64,000 nt of DNA from assembly GCF_000233455.1 (NCBI RefSeq), contig NZ_JH376420.1, positions 763,829 to 827,828 on the forward strand. Direction: 5' to 3'. Shown here piece by piece: positions 26,972 through 36,095 of this stretch. This DNA comes from [Clostridium] citroniae WAL-17108. GTDB lineage: Bacteria > Bacillota > Clostridia > Lachnospirales > Lachnospiraceae. Every line of letters begins with the position of its first letter. Position 1 is the first letter of the stretch. The position numbers were made by a program, and so were the translations under genes. The notes under the pieces were generated by a model. That model was not told where the DNA came from. It did not search any database and worked only from the letters and a program-made list of their open reading frames with translations.

Positions 26972-27859
26972 TTATTCCGGTCTTTTTGCCGTACTGAGTA
27001 TTTCCTCAACGGCCCTCTTGTTTTCGTTTGCTAATTCCATCAAAGGCTTGCGCACAAAACCGCCGCAGTACCCCTGTACCGTGCAGGCGTGTTTTAGGCC
27101 GGCTATGCCATAGGTTGCTGTGACCGCCGTATTGATGGGGAACACTCTCTGGAATGTCTTAAGCGCCCCTTCCATATCCCCCTTCCCGTATTTTTTATAC
27201 ACCTCCACACATTCTTCGGGATTACAGTTTGCCAATGCCAGGATTCCTCCCGCTGCCCCAAGTGCCAGGGCCGGATACAATGCGGAAGCTGTTCCCACAA
27301 AGATGGAGAAGTCCTCACCTGCCGTCACCCGTTTAAAGGTGGCAAATTGGGGCATATCCCCTGAACTGTCTTTCATTCCTATGATATTGGGATGTTTTGC
27401 AAGCTGGGAGATCAGGTCGGCTCCCACGTTTACATGGGTAAATTTAGGTACATTATATACCAGGATCGGTATGCTTACATGGTCGGCAACCGTGGTGTAA
27501 TATTCAAGCAAAGCAGGCGTCTTCATGGCAGCGTCATAAAAACAGGGAGTCAATATCAGAGCACAGTCAGCCCCCAGATCAGCCGCACGGTTTGTCAGGT
27601 CAATGGTGTCTTTTGCAGTCTCCATCCCGGTGCCGCACATCACCACCTTATCCCCGGCATACTTTACGGTCAATTCGATCAGCTTCAGTTTCTCATCTTC
27701 CCTTAAAAATGGTGTTTCGCTGTTAGACCCCAAGACAAGGAGGCCATCCATGTCCGTCTTCTCCCATTTTTTTACATTGTAGGTAAATGCCTCGTAGTCA
27801 ACTTCCCCATTTTCCTTAAAGGGGGTGATCATTGGCGGGAAAATTCCTTTTAATCTCAT
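26972..27859 (-). CDS. DapA/NAL-family Schiff-base aldolase
   Basis: A 295-aa TIM-barrel protein. FPPMITPFKENGEVDYEAF and GLLVLGSNSETPFL are the substrate-loop motifs. VYNVPKFTHVNV holds the catalytic Tyr and IIGMKDSSGD the Schiff-base Lys. Genuine dapA in this phylum normally has GTTGE; here GSNSE, suggesting another substrate such as 4-hydroxy-2-oxoglutarate or a keto-deoxy acid. Beside a glyoxylate-carboligase-like gene, a 4-hydroxy-2-oxoglutarate aldolase making glyoxylate and pyruvate would fit. Not a lysine-synthesis gene by context. Confidence 0.85.
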   Translation of the reverse strand: MRLKGIFPPMITPFKENGEVDYEAFTYNVKKWEKTDMDGLLVLGSNSETPFLREDEKLKLIELTVKYAGDKVVMCGTGMETAKDTIDLTNRAADLGADCALILTPCFYDAAMKTPALLEYYTTVADHVSIPILVYNVPKFTHVNVGADLISQLAKHPNIIGMKDSSGDMPQFATFKRVTAGEDFSIFVGTASALYPALALGAAGGILALANCNPEECVEVYKKYGKGDMEGALKTFQRVFPINTAVTATYGIAGLKHACTVQGYCGGFVRKPLMELANENKRAVEEILSTAKRPE

Positions 27860-27864
27860 ATTAT

Positions 27865-28845
27865 TTATCCTCTCTCTTTCAGATTTAACATTCCGGCGTC
27901 ACAGCGGTGGCAGGCCACAAAGTGGTTGGGGGTAACCTCGACCAGCGGCGGCTCCTCCTGCCCGCAAATATCCTGTGCATAGGGGCATCGGTTGGCAAAG
28001 CGGCAGATGGGCCTGGGATTGATGGGCGATGAAAGCTCCCCTCTCAGCAGGATCCGCTTGGGGCGGTCATGGATCCTGGGAACGGGGATCGCGCTTAGCA
28101 AAGCCTCTGTGTAGGGATGGAGCGGATTTTTAAACAGCTCCTCTGAGGGCGCCTTTTCCACCAGCCGACCCAGGTACATGACAGCGATATCATCTGAGAA
28201 ATAATTGACAACCGACAGATCATGGGTGATAAAAATATACGTGATCTCCATTTCACGCTGTATTTTTTTCATCAGATTCAAGATCTGGGCCTGTATTGAC
28301 ACATCAAGAGCCGATACAGGTTCATCGCAGACAATAAACTTAGGGTTCATGGCCAATGCACGTGCGATCCCGATCCTCTGCCTGCGGCCTCCATCTAACT
28401 CATGTGGATATGTATTCACCAGGCGCTCTGCCAGTCCCACACGCTCCATGAGTTCCAGGACCCGCATAAAGCGTTTATTCTTGTCAGTGATCATCTTTGA
28501 TAAGATAAGGGGTTCCTCAATGGTTTCCGCAACGGTTTTTCTTGGATTTAATGATGAAAACGGATCCTGGAAGATGAGCTGCATTTCCCTTCTCATCTTT
28601 CTCATCTCGGCATTGTTCAGCTTGGCAATATCAACACCGTTAAAAATGATCTGGCCGCTGGTAGGTTCGATCAGTCTGAGGATCGCCCGCCCTGTGGTGG
28701 ACTTCCCGCACCCGGACTCCCCCACCAGCCCCAATGTTTTTCCATCCTCGATCTTAAAACTCACGTCATCTACCGCATGGAGGGTGCCTGCTGCAACATT
28801 AAAATATTTCTTTAAATTTTTAACCTCTAATACTGTTTTTCCCAA
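27865..28845 (-). CDS. Oligopeptide/dipeptide ABC transporter ATP-binding protein (OppF/DppF type)
   Basis: A 326-aa protein. Walker A GESGCGKST, Q-loop FQDPFSSLNPR, and the signature region, normally LSGGQ, reading LDGGRRQRIGIARAL. Walker B FIVCDEP. Near the C terminus the oligopeptide-transporter C-terminal domain has Cys-rich CRFANRCPYAQDIC. The change of SGG to DGG in the signature is unusual. It forms the ATPase pair with the gene at 28858. Peptide or other small-molecule import. Confidence 0.92.
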   Translation of the reverse strand: MGKTVLEVKNLKKYFNVAAGTLHAVDDVSFKIEDGKTLGLVGESGCGKSTTGRAILRLIEPTSGQIIFNGVDIAKLNNAEMRKMRREMQLIFQDPFSSLNPRKTVAETIEEPLILSKMITDKNKRFMRVLELMERVGLAERLVNTYPHELDGGRRQRIGIARALAMNPKFIVCDEPVSALDVSIQAQILNLMKKIQREMEITYIFITHDLSVVNYFSDDIAVMYLGRLVEKAPSEELFKNPLHPYTEALLSAIPVPRIHDRPKRILLRGELSSPINPRPICRFANRCPYAQDICGQEEPPLVEVTPNHFVACHRCDAGMLNLKERG

Positions 28846-28857
28846 TAGCTTTCCCTC

Positions 28858-29859
28858 CTAAAGCATATTTTCATCTGTGTTATCATACAGATGGCAGCTT
28901 ACATAATGGGTGCTGCTGATCCATTTATGCATTGGCTCTGTTTTCCTGCATTCATCCGTGGCATACTCACATCTTGGATGGAATGAACAGCCGGACGGCA
29001 GGTTCGTTGGATCCGGTATCAGGCCCTTTATGGGCTTTAACTCTTCATCCCGCTTATCTATATCCGGCAGGGAATCAAACAAGCCCTTTGTATATGGGTG
29101 ATACAGATGATCAAAAATATCCTCCAATGTGCCATGTTCTATGATTTTACCCGCATACATAATACACACCGTGTCACATACCTCTGCCACAACCCCCAGA
29201 TCATGGGTGATGATCAGCATGGATGTGTTATATTTTTGTTTTAATTCATTGATCAGTTTTAAAACCTGGGCTTGTATGGTAACGTCCAAAGCCGTGGTGG
29301 CTTCATCTGCGATCAGCAGGTCCGGACTGCAGGCCAGGGCCATTGCGATCACTACCCTCTGCTTCATCCCTCCGGAAAACTGGTGCGGGAATTCCGATGC
29401 GCGGCTTGCCGGTATCCCCACCATTTCCAACATATCCTGGGCACGCTTAAATGCCTCCTTGTGGTCCACCTTCTGGTGGATGCGGATCCCCTCCGCGATC
29501 TGATCACCCACGGTTTTGATCGGGTTTAAGGATGTCATTGGGTCCTGGAAAATAATGGCCACCTGGTTTCCCCGTATGGCATGGAGTTCATGGGGAGACA
29601 TTTTCAGAACGTCCTTTCCTTCCAGCAGGACTTCCCCGGAAATAACCTTTCCCTGCGGCTCCGGAACCAGGTTTAATATTGAAAGCGCAGTGGTTGTCTT
29701 ACCGGCTCCTGTTTCTCCTACCAGCCCCACTGTCTTTCCCCTGGGAATCGTTATATCAATCCCATTCACCGCGTATACGGTTTCATCATCGGATATATAT
29801 CGTATAATTAGATTTTTAATTTCAAGCGTATTGTCTGACTGACGTTTCTCTTCCATCAT
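28858..29859 (-). CDS. Oligopeptide/dipeptide ABC transporter ATP-binding protein (OppD/DppD type)
   Basis: A 333-aa protein. Walker [25 protein letters not shown], signature [15 protein letters not shown], Walker [13 protein letters not shown], and the C-terminal oligo_HPY part [17 protein letters not shown] preceded by GGAGAG; 8 bp after OppC. Works with the OppF-type subunit. Confidence 0.93.
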   Translation of the reverse strand: MMEEKRQSDNTLEIKNLIIRYISDDETVYAVNGIDITIPRGKTVGLVGETGAGKTTTALSILNLVPEPQGKVISGEVLLEGKDVLKMSPHELHAIRGNQVAIIFQDPMTSLNPIKTVGDQIAEGIRIHQKVDHKEAFKRAQDMLEMVGIPASRASEFPHQFSGGMKQRVVIAMALACSPDLLIADEATTALDVTIQAQVLKLINELKQKYNTSMLIITHDLGVVAEVCDTVCIMYAGKIIEHGTLEDIFDHLYHPYTKGLFDSLPDIDKRDEELKPIKGLIPDPTNLPSGCSFHPRCEYATDECRKTEPMHKWISSTHYVSCHLYDNTDENML

Positions 29860-29867
29860 TTGCTCTC

Positions 29868-30773
29868 CTAATGTTTAAGCCTTGGGTCTAAGGTATCCCT
29901 CAATCCATCTCCCAAAAGGTTCAAAGACAGAATGGTAAAAAAGATAGCCAGGCCCGGAGCCATTACGATATAAGCCTCATCCCGCATAAATGCCCGGCCT
30001 GACGCCAGCATATTGCCCCACTCGGGAGCGGGAGCCTGAATGCCCAGTCCAAGAAAGCTCAGACCCGAGATCGTCAATATGGCGCTGGCCACATACAGGG
30101 TGACCTGTACGATAATGGGTCCCATGCAGTTGACAAGGGCGTGGTGAAGGATGATATGTCCGTCCTTTGCCCCAATTGACCGGGCCGCCTCAATATACTC
30201 GCTCCCACGCACCCCCAGCACGACCGAACGCACGATCCTGGAGAATTTGGGTGTAAATGACAAACCGATGGATATGACAAGATTCACCTTGCTGACCCCG
30301 AAGGTGGCAATGATCGCCAAGGCCAAAAGAACATCCGGAAGGCACAGGAACACATCCATGATCCTCATGATAACACTGTCAATGATCCCTCCGTAAAAAC
30401 CGGAGATCGCCCCCAATGTTCCTCCGATCAAAAGCGCAACGGCAACTGATGAGATACCGACCACAAGGGAGATCCTTGCGCCAAATACCAGCCGGGCGAA
30501 TATATCCCGCCCCATCTCATCCGTCCCCAGTAAATGCCCGTTTCCCGGCGACTGGAGTCTGTTAGCCACATCCAAACGGATCACATCATTCTCATAACTG
30601 GCCAGCAGAGGAGCCCCTATTGCCAGAAGGACGATGGCGCAGAATATAAACAGACCCAGGAGCGCTGTTTTATTCTTCATAAACCGGAGCCACAATTCAT
30701 ACGCATTGCTTTTTTTCTTAAATTGGCGGTAAAACTCCTTCTTATTTGTATATTTCTTAGCCGGATTTTCCAT
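29868..30773 (-). CDS. ABC transporter permease (OppC/DppC type)
   Basis: A 301-aa membrane protein with an N-terminal OppC_N segment, about six membrane helices and the binding-protein-dependent EAA loop ([25 protein letters not shown]). The ATG overlaps the OppB stop. It pairs with OppB to form the channel. Confidence 0.93.
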   Translation of the reverse strand: MENPAKKYTNKKEFYRQFKKKSNAYELWLRFMKNKTALLGLFIFCAIVLLAIGAPLLASYENDVIRLDVANRLQSPGNGHLLGTDEMGRDIFARLVFGARISLVVGISSVAVALLIGGTLGAISGFYGGIIDSVIMRIMDVFLCLPDVLLALAIIATFGVSKVNLVISIGLSFTPKFSRIVRSVVLGVRGSEYIEAARSIGAKDGHIILHHALVNCMGPIIVQVTLYVASAILTISGLSFLGLGIQAPAPEWGNMLASGRAFMRDEAYIVMAPGLAIFFTILSLNLLGDGLRDTLDPRLKH

Positions 30774-31717
30774 TAGCGTTTGCCTCCTTTACTGTACTGT
30801 GCCTTGATCCTGGGATCGATATAGGCATAGATCAGATCCACGATCAGATTTGAAACAGCAACGCAGACAGCCATGATCACCAGGCATCCCAGTACACATG
30901 GTGCATCACGTTTGTTGATGGATTCCACCAGAAGACGTCCGGTTCCCGGAATGGAGAACACGGTCTCACAATATACAAGTCCGCCTAATAATGCTCCCAC
31001 GTTTAACCCAATAACGGTTATAGTGGGCATCAGGGCGTTCCCCAGCGCATGGTCATATATCACATCCCGCTCACTGACTCCCTTAGCCCTGGCCGTCCGT
31101 ATGTAATCCTGCCGGATCGACTCCATCATGGAGGACCTTGTGGTCCTCATGGTGTTTGCCATATAGTTGGCACCAACCGTCACCGCAGGCAGGATGATGC
31201 TCTTAAAGCCATTATCCATACCGCTGGATGGCAGCCACCCAAGATGAACGGAAAAGAGCAGGACCAGTAAAAGCCCCAGCCAGAAAACCGGCATAGATAC
31301 CCCCATCAGGCCCACCACCATGCTGATCTTTGAGGAAAGGGAGTTTGGTTTGGTGGCTGAGCGTATTCCAATGGGCATTCCAACCACCACACAAAAGACC
31401 ATAGCAGCGATCACGATCTTAAAAGTATTTGGAAAACGGGCAAGCAGCTGTTCGGAAACAGGCGCCCTGGTAATATAGGAAATACCAAAATCGCCTTTTG
31501 CAAGGTTCAGCACATAATTAACATACCTGACAATAAAAGGCTTATCCAGGCCAAGTTCCTGCTTTAGCTGGATACTGGCCTGCTCCGTGTAATCATTTCC
31601 CAATATGATCTCTGTGGGATCTCCGGGAGTCATATATAAAATAGTAAATACAAAAAATGTTAAAGCCAATATAATGGGTATCAATGTGATCAGTCTTTTT
31701 AAAACATATTTTATCAT
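30773..31717 (-). CDS. ABC transporter permease (OppB/DppB type)
   Basis: A 314-aa membrane protein. ITLIPIILALTFFVFTILYMTPGDPTEIILG is the OppB N terminus. The EAA loop is QDYIRTARAKGVSERDVIYDHALGNALMP. It ends one base into the OppC start. A hairpin at 31739-31766 separates it from the binding protein gene. Confidence 0.93.
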   Translation of the reverse strand: MIKYVLKRLITLIPIILALTFFVFTILYMTPGDPTEIILGNDYTEQASIQLKQELGLDKPFIVRYVNYVLNLAKGDFGISYITRAPVSEQLLARFPNTFKIVIAAMVFCVVVGMPIGIRSATKPNSLSSKISMVVGLMGVSMPVFWLGLLLVLLFSVHLGWLPSSGMDNGFKSIILPAVTVGANYMANTMRTTRSSMMESIRQDYIRTARAKGVSERDVIYDHALGNALMPTITVIGLNVGALLGGLVYCETVFSIPGTGRLLVESINKRDAPCVLGCLVIMAVCVAVSNLIVDLIYAYIDPRIKAQYSKGGKR

Positions 31718-31738
31718 GTAATTCCCCCATATCTAAAA

Positions 31739-31766
31739 TATGCCTCCCGACTCACCGGGAGGCATA
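31739..31766 (-). terminator. Attenuating hairpin between the binding protein and permease genes
   Basis: TATGCCTCCC (31739-31748) and GGGAGGCATA (31757-31766) pair perfectly; on the minus strand TTTTAGA follows. Such partial terminators allow more binding protein than permease to be made. Confidence 0.75.
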
Positions 31767-31773
31767 ATTACCA

Positions 31774-33345
31774 TTAATAGTGCAGCTTATAGTAATTCGA
31801 TGCCCTCTCCGCATTCAGTTCGACACCTTTCAGCCGGTTATTGCTCAGAGCCAGGGTTTTGCTGACAAACAGATCCGCCTCCGGAGCTTCTACTGCCATA
31901 AACTCCTGGATCTTCTGGTATACAGGGATCCGTTCCGCCTCCTCAAAATGGCTTCTGCCTTCCACTATCATTGCATCCAGTTCCGGATTCGTATACCATA
32001 CCCGGTTCACGCCCCCGTATCCTGCCTCTGTAAAACGGCGCCCCAGGAACAGATCCGGATCCCCATAACAGCCCCAGCTTGTAATAAACATAGGTGCTTT
32101 ATGCTCTGCTATATAGGATGGAAATACCGCATTTTCGATACGGGTGATCTCCGCACTGATCCCGATATCAGCCAGATTGGCCTGCACTACAGTGGCCATC
32201 CGTTCTGCCTCGTCACGGAATACAATGAGCTGGGTACTGAAACCCGGACATCCCGCTTCTTCCATAAGGGCTTTCGCCTTAGCCGGATCATAGGAGTACA
32301 TATCCAAGGGATTCTCTACCGCTCCCATTACAGTAGGCGCAAAGGTAGCACAGTTATATACCACTTTCCCCAGACCTTCGTATCCCACCTGCAGGCAGGA
32401 ATCTCTGTCCACCGCATAGTTGACCGCCTGCCGCACAAGATTATTGTCAAACCACTGGGCGGTATTATCCATACCCAGGTGCCATACCATCTGGGAATCC
32501 TTTTCCCAAAGCTTTAGGTCCTGATTGTCAACCACCCGGGCATAATCCGCTGCCGCAAACTCAGCATTAAAGTCTGCCGCTCCTGTTTCGATCGCAATGG
32601 TCCTGGCGGTTCCTTCCGGAATGACTTTAATGGTCAGGGATTGATTTAACGCCATGTCATCCGGGTCAAAATATTCGTCAAAGCGGCTGAATTTTATGGT
32701 GTCCCCTATGACCCTGCTCTCAAACCTGTATCTGCCGCTGCCGATGGGCTTAGACCAGTCGTTTGAAGCCATGGCCTGTTCGCAATATGCTTTGGGCACG
32801 ATCGAGGTCGCCACATTTGTCAATGCGGTTGGAAGTGATGGATAAGGGCTGCTGGTGGTAATGGAAATGGTCACATCATCCAGCTTTTCTATGGATTCTA
32901 CCGGAGCAAATAAGGCGGTCATGATGGATGATTCCTTTGCTCTTTGAAGGCAATACACCACATCATCCGTGGTCAGTATGGAGCCGTCATGGCATTTTAC
33001 ATTTTCCCAAATTTTGAAATGCCACTCCGTATCACTGACACGCTCATACTCCTTACATAATTCATTATCTGCTCCAAGGTTTTCACTGTAGCGGAACAAA
33101 CGGCTGTATAGGTTGGCAAGGGTGTATACGTTTGACATATCCGATGACTGGACCGGATCAAAACTCACCATATCCAGTGCCTGGACCACTGTAATATCAG
33201 CATTAAAATTGTCTTCTCCCTGTGCCAGGGTCTCTCCGGTATTACTTGCAGCTTTGGATGTATCCACCTGTTTTCCCGAAGAGCATCCAGTTACCACTGC
33301 TACACAAAAAGCAGTCAGCAAAATTGAATTTATTATATGTTTCAT
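31774..33345 (-). CDS. Extracellular solute-binding lipoprotein, family 5 (peptide/nickel/opine type)
   Basis: A 523-aa protein with signal peptide and lipobox VVTGCSS (Cys about residue 21). The family 5 signature appears in MVSFDPVQSSDMSNVYTLANLYSRLF and VKCHDGSILTTDDVVYCLQRAKE. It is tethered outside the membrane and delivers substrate to OppB/OppC. The substrate is unknown; downstream enzymes suggest an amino-acid derivative rather than general peptides. Confidence 0.92.
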   Translation of the reverse strand: MKHIINSILLTAFCVAVVTGCSSGKQVDTSKAASNTGETLAQGEDNFNADITVVQALDMVSFDPVQSSDMSNVYTLANLYSRLFRYSENLGADNELCKEYERVSDTEWHFKIWENVKCHDGSILTTDDVVYCLQRAKESSIMTALFAPVESIEKLDDVTISITTSSPYPSLPTALTNVATSIVPKAYCEQAMASNDWSKPIGSGRYRFESRVIGDTIKFSRFDEYFDPDDMALNQSLTIKVIPEGTARTIAIETGAADFNAEFAAADYARVVDNQDLKLWEKDSQMVWHLGMDNTAQWFDNNLVRQAVNYAVDRDSCLQVGYEGLGKVVYNCATFAPTVMGAVENPLDMYSYDPAKAKALMEEAGCPGFSTQLIVFRDEAERMATVVQANLADIGISAEITRIENAVFPSYIAEHKAPMFITSWGCYGDPDLFLGRRFTEAGYGGVNRVWYTNPELDAMIVEGRSHFEEAERIPVYQKIQEFMAVEAPEADLFVSKTLALSNNRLKGVELNAERASNYYKLHY

Positions 33346-33428
33346 CTCATGTACTGCCCACCGTTATATCAGGTGAACACTCCTTTCCACTTTATTTTCA
33401 AGTTATTTACATCATCAATATCCATACT

Positions 33429-34559
33429 CTATTTCAGCCAATACTGTTTTTCCCAGAAGGTCAGCATCTGGCCAATATTCTTTTCCTCTGCTTTTTCAAG
33501 GATCTTCTTTCCCCATGCAAGATCCTCCACCGCCATGCCGCTTGTGATGAATATGATCTTGTCATCCTGATGCTCTCTGGCCGGACTCTTTCCAATCACA
33601 ACATCTCCCAGGTTCTTTACCTTGCTTCCCTGGAATTTTCCCTGATATGCCGCATCAATAACAGGAGCTGACGGAGCCCAGGATAAGATCTCGTCCCTGA
33701 TTCCCTCTCTTGGATAATCCATTTCATGGAGAAATGCCTCATGCAGTTTCCAGTTATCTGCATAAATCTGGCAGTCTTTAATCCAGTCATCTGTGGTAAA
33801 ATCTGCAGCACCTGTCAGACACAGCAGTGCCCCCTTCTTTAACAGGTTGGTATCAATTGCGGGTAGTACTTCACCGGATGCTGCAATATGTACAATATCC
33901 ATATCCTTTACCGCATCTTCCAGGGTGTTTACTATAACGGGTTCCAGTCCAAGCTCCTCTTTGGCATAGGTTGCGAAGCGTTCTGAGGCAGACATGAAAA
34001 CATCATAGATATATACCTTTTTTATTGACTTCACAGCTGTCTTAACCCCTAATAAAGCTGTCTTTCCCACCATTCCGGCTCCAATGATTCCAACCGTTTC
34101 CGCTCCCTCTCTGGCTAAAAATTTTGCCCCGATCCCCGGAACCGCGCCGGTCCTCATCTGACTCAGCAAATTGCCCGACATAAAGGCAAGAGGCTTAATA
34201 TTGTCAGGATCATTAAGTATAATAGAGTGGATGGATCTTGGAAGACCAATATTCCTGTTGGCAATATTGGAACCATACCATTTTTCACCGCAAATGTGGT
34301 AATCTCCGCCAAGGTACGCAACCATTGCCATGAACCTTCTGTCAGGGCCGGCCTCCGGCATTCTGGGGCCCTTCTTTTTTGCCGGGAACCAAATCAAATG
34401 CCCATGGTCATTCTCACTTGGTCCTCCCATCAGATAGTCCCCTTCTGCCAGCAGGGCAAAGGCATCCTGCACCGCATTAAGACAGCCTTCCATATCCAGA
34501 ACACCTGCCTCAATCATGTCCGGCTCCGACATAAATCTTACACGTACACTCTGATCCAT
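33429..34559 (-). CDS. Ornithine cyclodeaminase / mu-crystallin family NAD(P)-dependent enzyme
   Basis: A 376-aa protein, first gene of the operon, with AAGGAGG before the ATG. SGNLLSQMRTGAVPGIGAKFLAREGAETVGIIGAGMVG shows the MRTGA substrate motif and NAD-binding GAGMVG loop. DIVHIAASGEVLPAIDTNLLKKGALLCLTGAADF fits the family. It is longer than typical OCD (about 330 aa). Members cyclise ornithine or reduce cyclic imino acids. With aldolase and carboligase in the operon, an imino-acid or opine catabolic role is likely but unproven. Confidence 0.82.
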   Translation of the reverse strand: MDQSVRVRFMSEPDMIEAGVLDMEGCLNAVQDAFALLAEGDYLMGGPSENDHGHLIWFPAKKKGPRMPEAGPDRRFMAMVAYLGGDYHICGEKWYGSNIANRNIGLPRSIHSIILNDPDNIKPLAFMSGNLLSQMRTGAVPGIGAKFLAREGAETVGIIGAGMVGKTALLGVKTAVKSIKKVYIYDVFMSASERFATYAKEELGLEPVIVNTLEDAVKDMDIVHIAASGEVLPAIDTNLLKKGALLCLTGAADFTTDDWIKDCQIYADNWKLHEAFLHEMDYPREGIRDEILSWAPSAPVIDAAYQGKFQGSKVKNLGDVVIGKSPAREHQDDKIIFITSGMAVEDLAWGKKILEKAEEKNIGQMLTFWEKQYWLK

Positions 34560-34641
34560 AACAAATCCTCCTTATAATATTGATTGTGTTTTCAAATCCT
34601 TTATGTATTTTTATTATAAGGGTAATGGGTTGGGATTTCTC

Positions 34642-34717
34642 AGCATTTTTTGTGCAAAAAATGCTTTTTATTGATAATATATCTAATTTTATATGCTATT
34701 TATACATATTTTATCAA
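34642..34717. promoter_or_regulatory. Two inverted repeats in the leader of the OCD/ABC operon
   Basis: AGCATTTTTT (34642-34651), loop GTGC, AAAAAATGCT (34656-34665), a perfect 10-bp repeat; and TTGATAATATAT (34671) with its near-perfect inverse ending TTATCAA (34717). AT-rich sequence within could hold a minus-strand promoter about 100-150 bp before the OCD start. Candidate sites for the AraC regulator next door. The remainder of 34560-34877 shows nothing else. Confidence 0.5.
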
Positions 34718-34877
34718 TTCTCCGCAATTTTTATTGTTAAGATTTTACTATTTTAAATATTATTTTTGCTTGTTTTAGGGCGGATTTTCCACGGATTCAT
34801 TCTCGAACGGTAGCTTTGAACGGTCATTGAGTCAAGAAAAATCTTGCGCATCCGGAAAGGACTTGTGAATAGGAAAA

Positions 34878-34921
34878 CCGCTGTTATTGATTAACAATCA
34901 AATGTTATTCAATAACAGCGG
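34878..34921 (-). terminator. Intrinsic terminator of the AraC-type gene
   Basis: CCGCTGTTATTGA (34878-34890) pairs with TCAATAACAGCGG (34909-34921), perfect over 13 bp; on the minus strand GGTTTTCC follows. It begins 9 bp after the AraC stop. Confidence 0.8.
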
Positions 34922-34929
34922 CTTATTGA

Positions 34930-35805
34930 TTAATTTTTATGTATCTTTTCTGCTGTTTTGCGAAACTGAAGCGCGTACTGTTTTGGTGAAATGCCCACAT
35001 GTTTTTTAAACGTTCTGATAAAATGTCCATAATCATAAAATCCCGACTGCTCACACACCTGAAAAACCGGCTGGTTGTTTTTAAGAAGCTCACATGCCTG
35101 ATAGATCCTTCGGGAAATAATATACTGGTTTACAGTGACACCACAGTATTCTTTAAAAATGCGGCTCAGGGAAAATTTATTTATAAAAAACTTTTCACTC
35201 AATAGGTCCAAATTCAAATCCATGGTTATATTTTCAGTAATATAATCCATGATATTTTTTGCTAAAATGCCGTACTCATCATTATAGATCTGAATCTCAT
35301 CCGAATTGCTCTCATGCTTCACCTTCTCCAGATAAAACAGCAATTCAGATAAAACAAGCTTCCGGTAAACACTTGCACCATAAAAATCATGGTTTAAACA
35401 CTCGCTTTCCCGATCTAATAACTTTTCAAAAATGGTTATATCCTTTTCCCTCAATTTAATATGGCAGGCCGGAAACTCACTAGATTGAAACAACTCCAAC
35501 AGATTAAATCCCTCATAGCAGTTGATTTCCTTTAATATCTGAGGGTCTATATGAACTGTATAACGCTCAAACCAGGCCTCGTCCGGCACAACTGTCATAT
35601 GGGGTACATACGGCTTGATCGCAAAAACAGACCCCTTGGGCACATGAAAGATCGTATTTTCAATAATAAATTTAAGATTATACGACAATGTAAAATGTAA
35701 TTCATAGTGACTGTGAAAATGTGGAAACTCCATTACATTAAAGCTGTTTATATTGTGGATCACACGTATATCCTCTGAAATTGACTGGTAATATTTCTCC
35801 TCCAT
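34930..35805 (-). CDS. AraC-family transcriptional regulator
   Basis: A 291-aa protein starting at 35805 with GGGAGGAAGG in front; an upstream ATG (35871) lacks a good site. The N-terminal cupin-like sensing domain (FPHFHSHYELHFTLSYNLKFIIENTIFHVPKGSVFAIKPYVPHM) is followed by two helix-turn-helices in the last 100 residues (LDLLSEKFFINKFSLSRIFKEYCGVTVNQYII; VCEQSGFYDYGHFIRTFKKHVGISPKQY). It likely senses a small molecule and controls the adjacent OCD/ABC operon downstream. Confidence 0.92.
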   Translation of the reverse strand: MEEKYYQSISEDIRVIHNINSFNVMEFPHFHSHYELHFTLSYNLKFIIENTIFHVPKGSVFAIKPYVPHMTVVPDEAWFERYTVHIDPQILKEINCYEGFNLLELFQSSEFPACHIKLREKDITIFEKLLDRESECLNHDFYGASVYRKLVLSELLFYLEKVKHESNSDEIQIYNDEYGILAKNIMDYITENITMDLNLDLLSEKFFINKFSLSRIFKEYCGVTVNQYIISRRIYQACELLKNNQPVFQVCEQSGFYDYGHFIRTFKKHVGISPKQYALQFRKTAEKIHKN

Positions 35806-35991
35806 AACCTTCCTCCCGTCATGCATCGGTTGCTCCATGCCATATGATGAAACTATGATGTCTGTTACCATTTTCCCATCCCTCCAAATAGCAGATGGAA
35901 AAAGCCCCTGTTATATAGTTTAAACGACATCACTATAGATGGCAATCAATATTTTATGGGGTGATCATGGATCACAAATACAACCAAAAAC

Positions 35992-36051
35992 AAAACATTT
36001 GACATATAGTGTCCGCTGCAATATCAGCTATTACCATATATCAAATGTTTT
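35992..36051 (-). terminator. Hairpin downstream of the L,D-transpeptidase gene
   Basis: AAAACATTTGACATAT (35992-36007) and ATATATCAAATGTTTT (36036-36051) pair with one mismatch. The minus strand continues into a TTTTGTTTTTGG run. Probable terminator for the gene ending at 36096; the large loop makes it less certain. The rest of 35806-36095 contains no gene. Confidence 0.55.
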
Positions 36052-36095
36052 TAGGTTTTCTTTAATTTGGATATGATTATGATCTGGTTTCAAGA

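Noticed and set aside
26972..27859. Biosynthetic dapA for lysine
   Set aside because: Altered GSNSE motif and an import/catabolic operon context argue for a different aldolase.
31780..32517. 245-aa plus-strand frame opposite the binding protein gene
   Set aside because: Shadow of a well-supported lipoprotein gene; composition is not protein-like.
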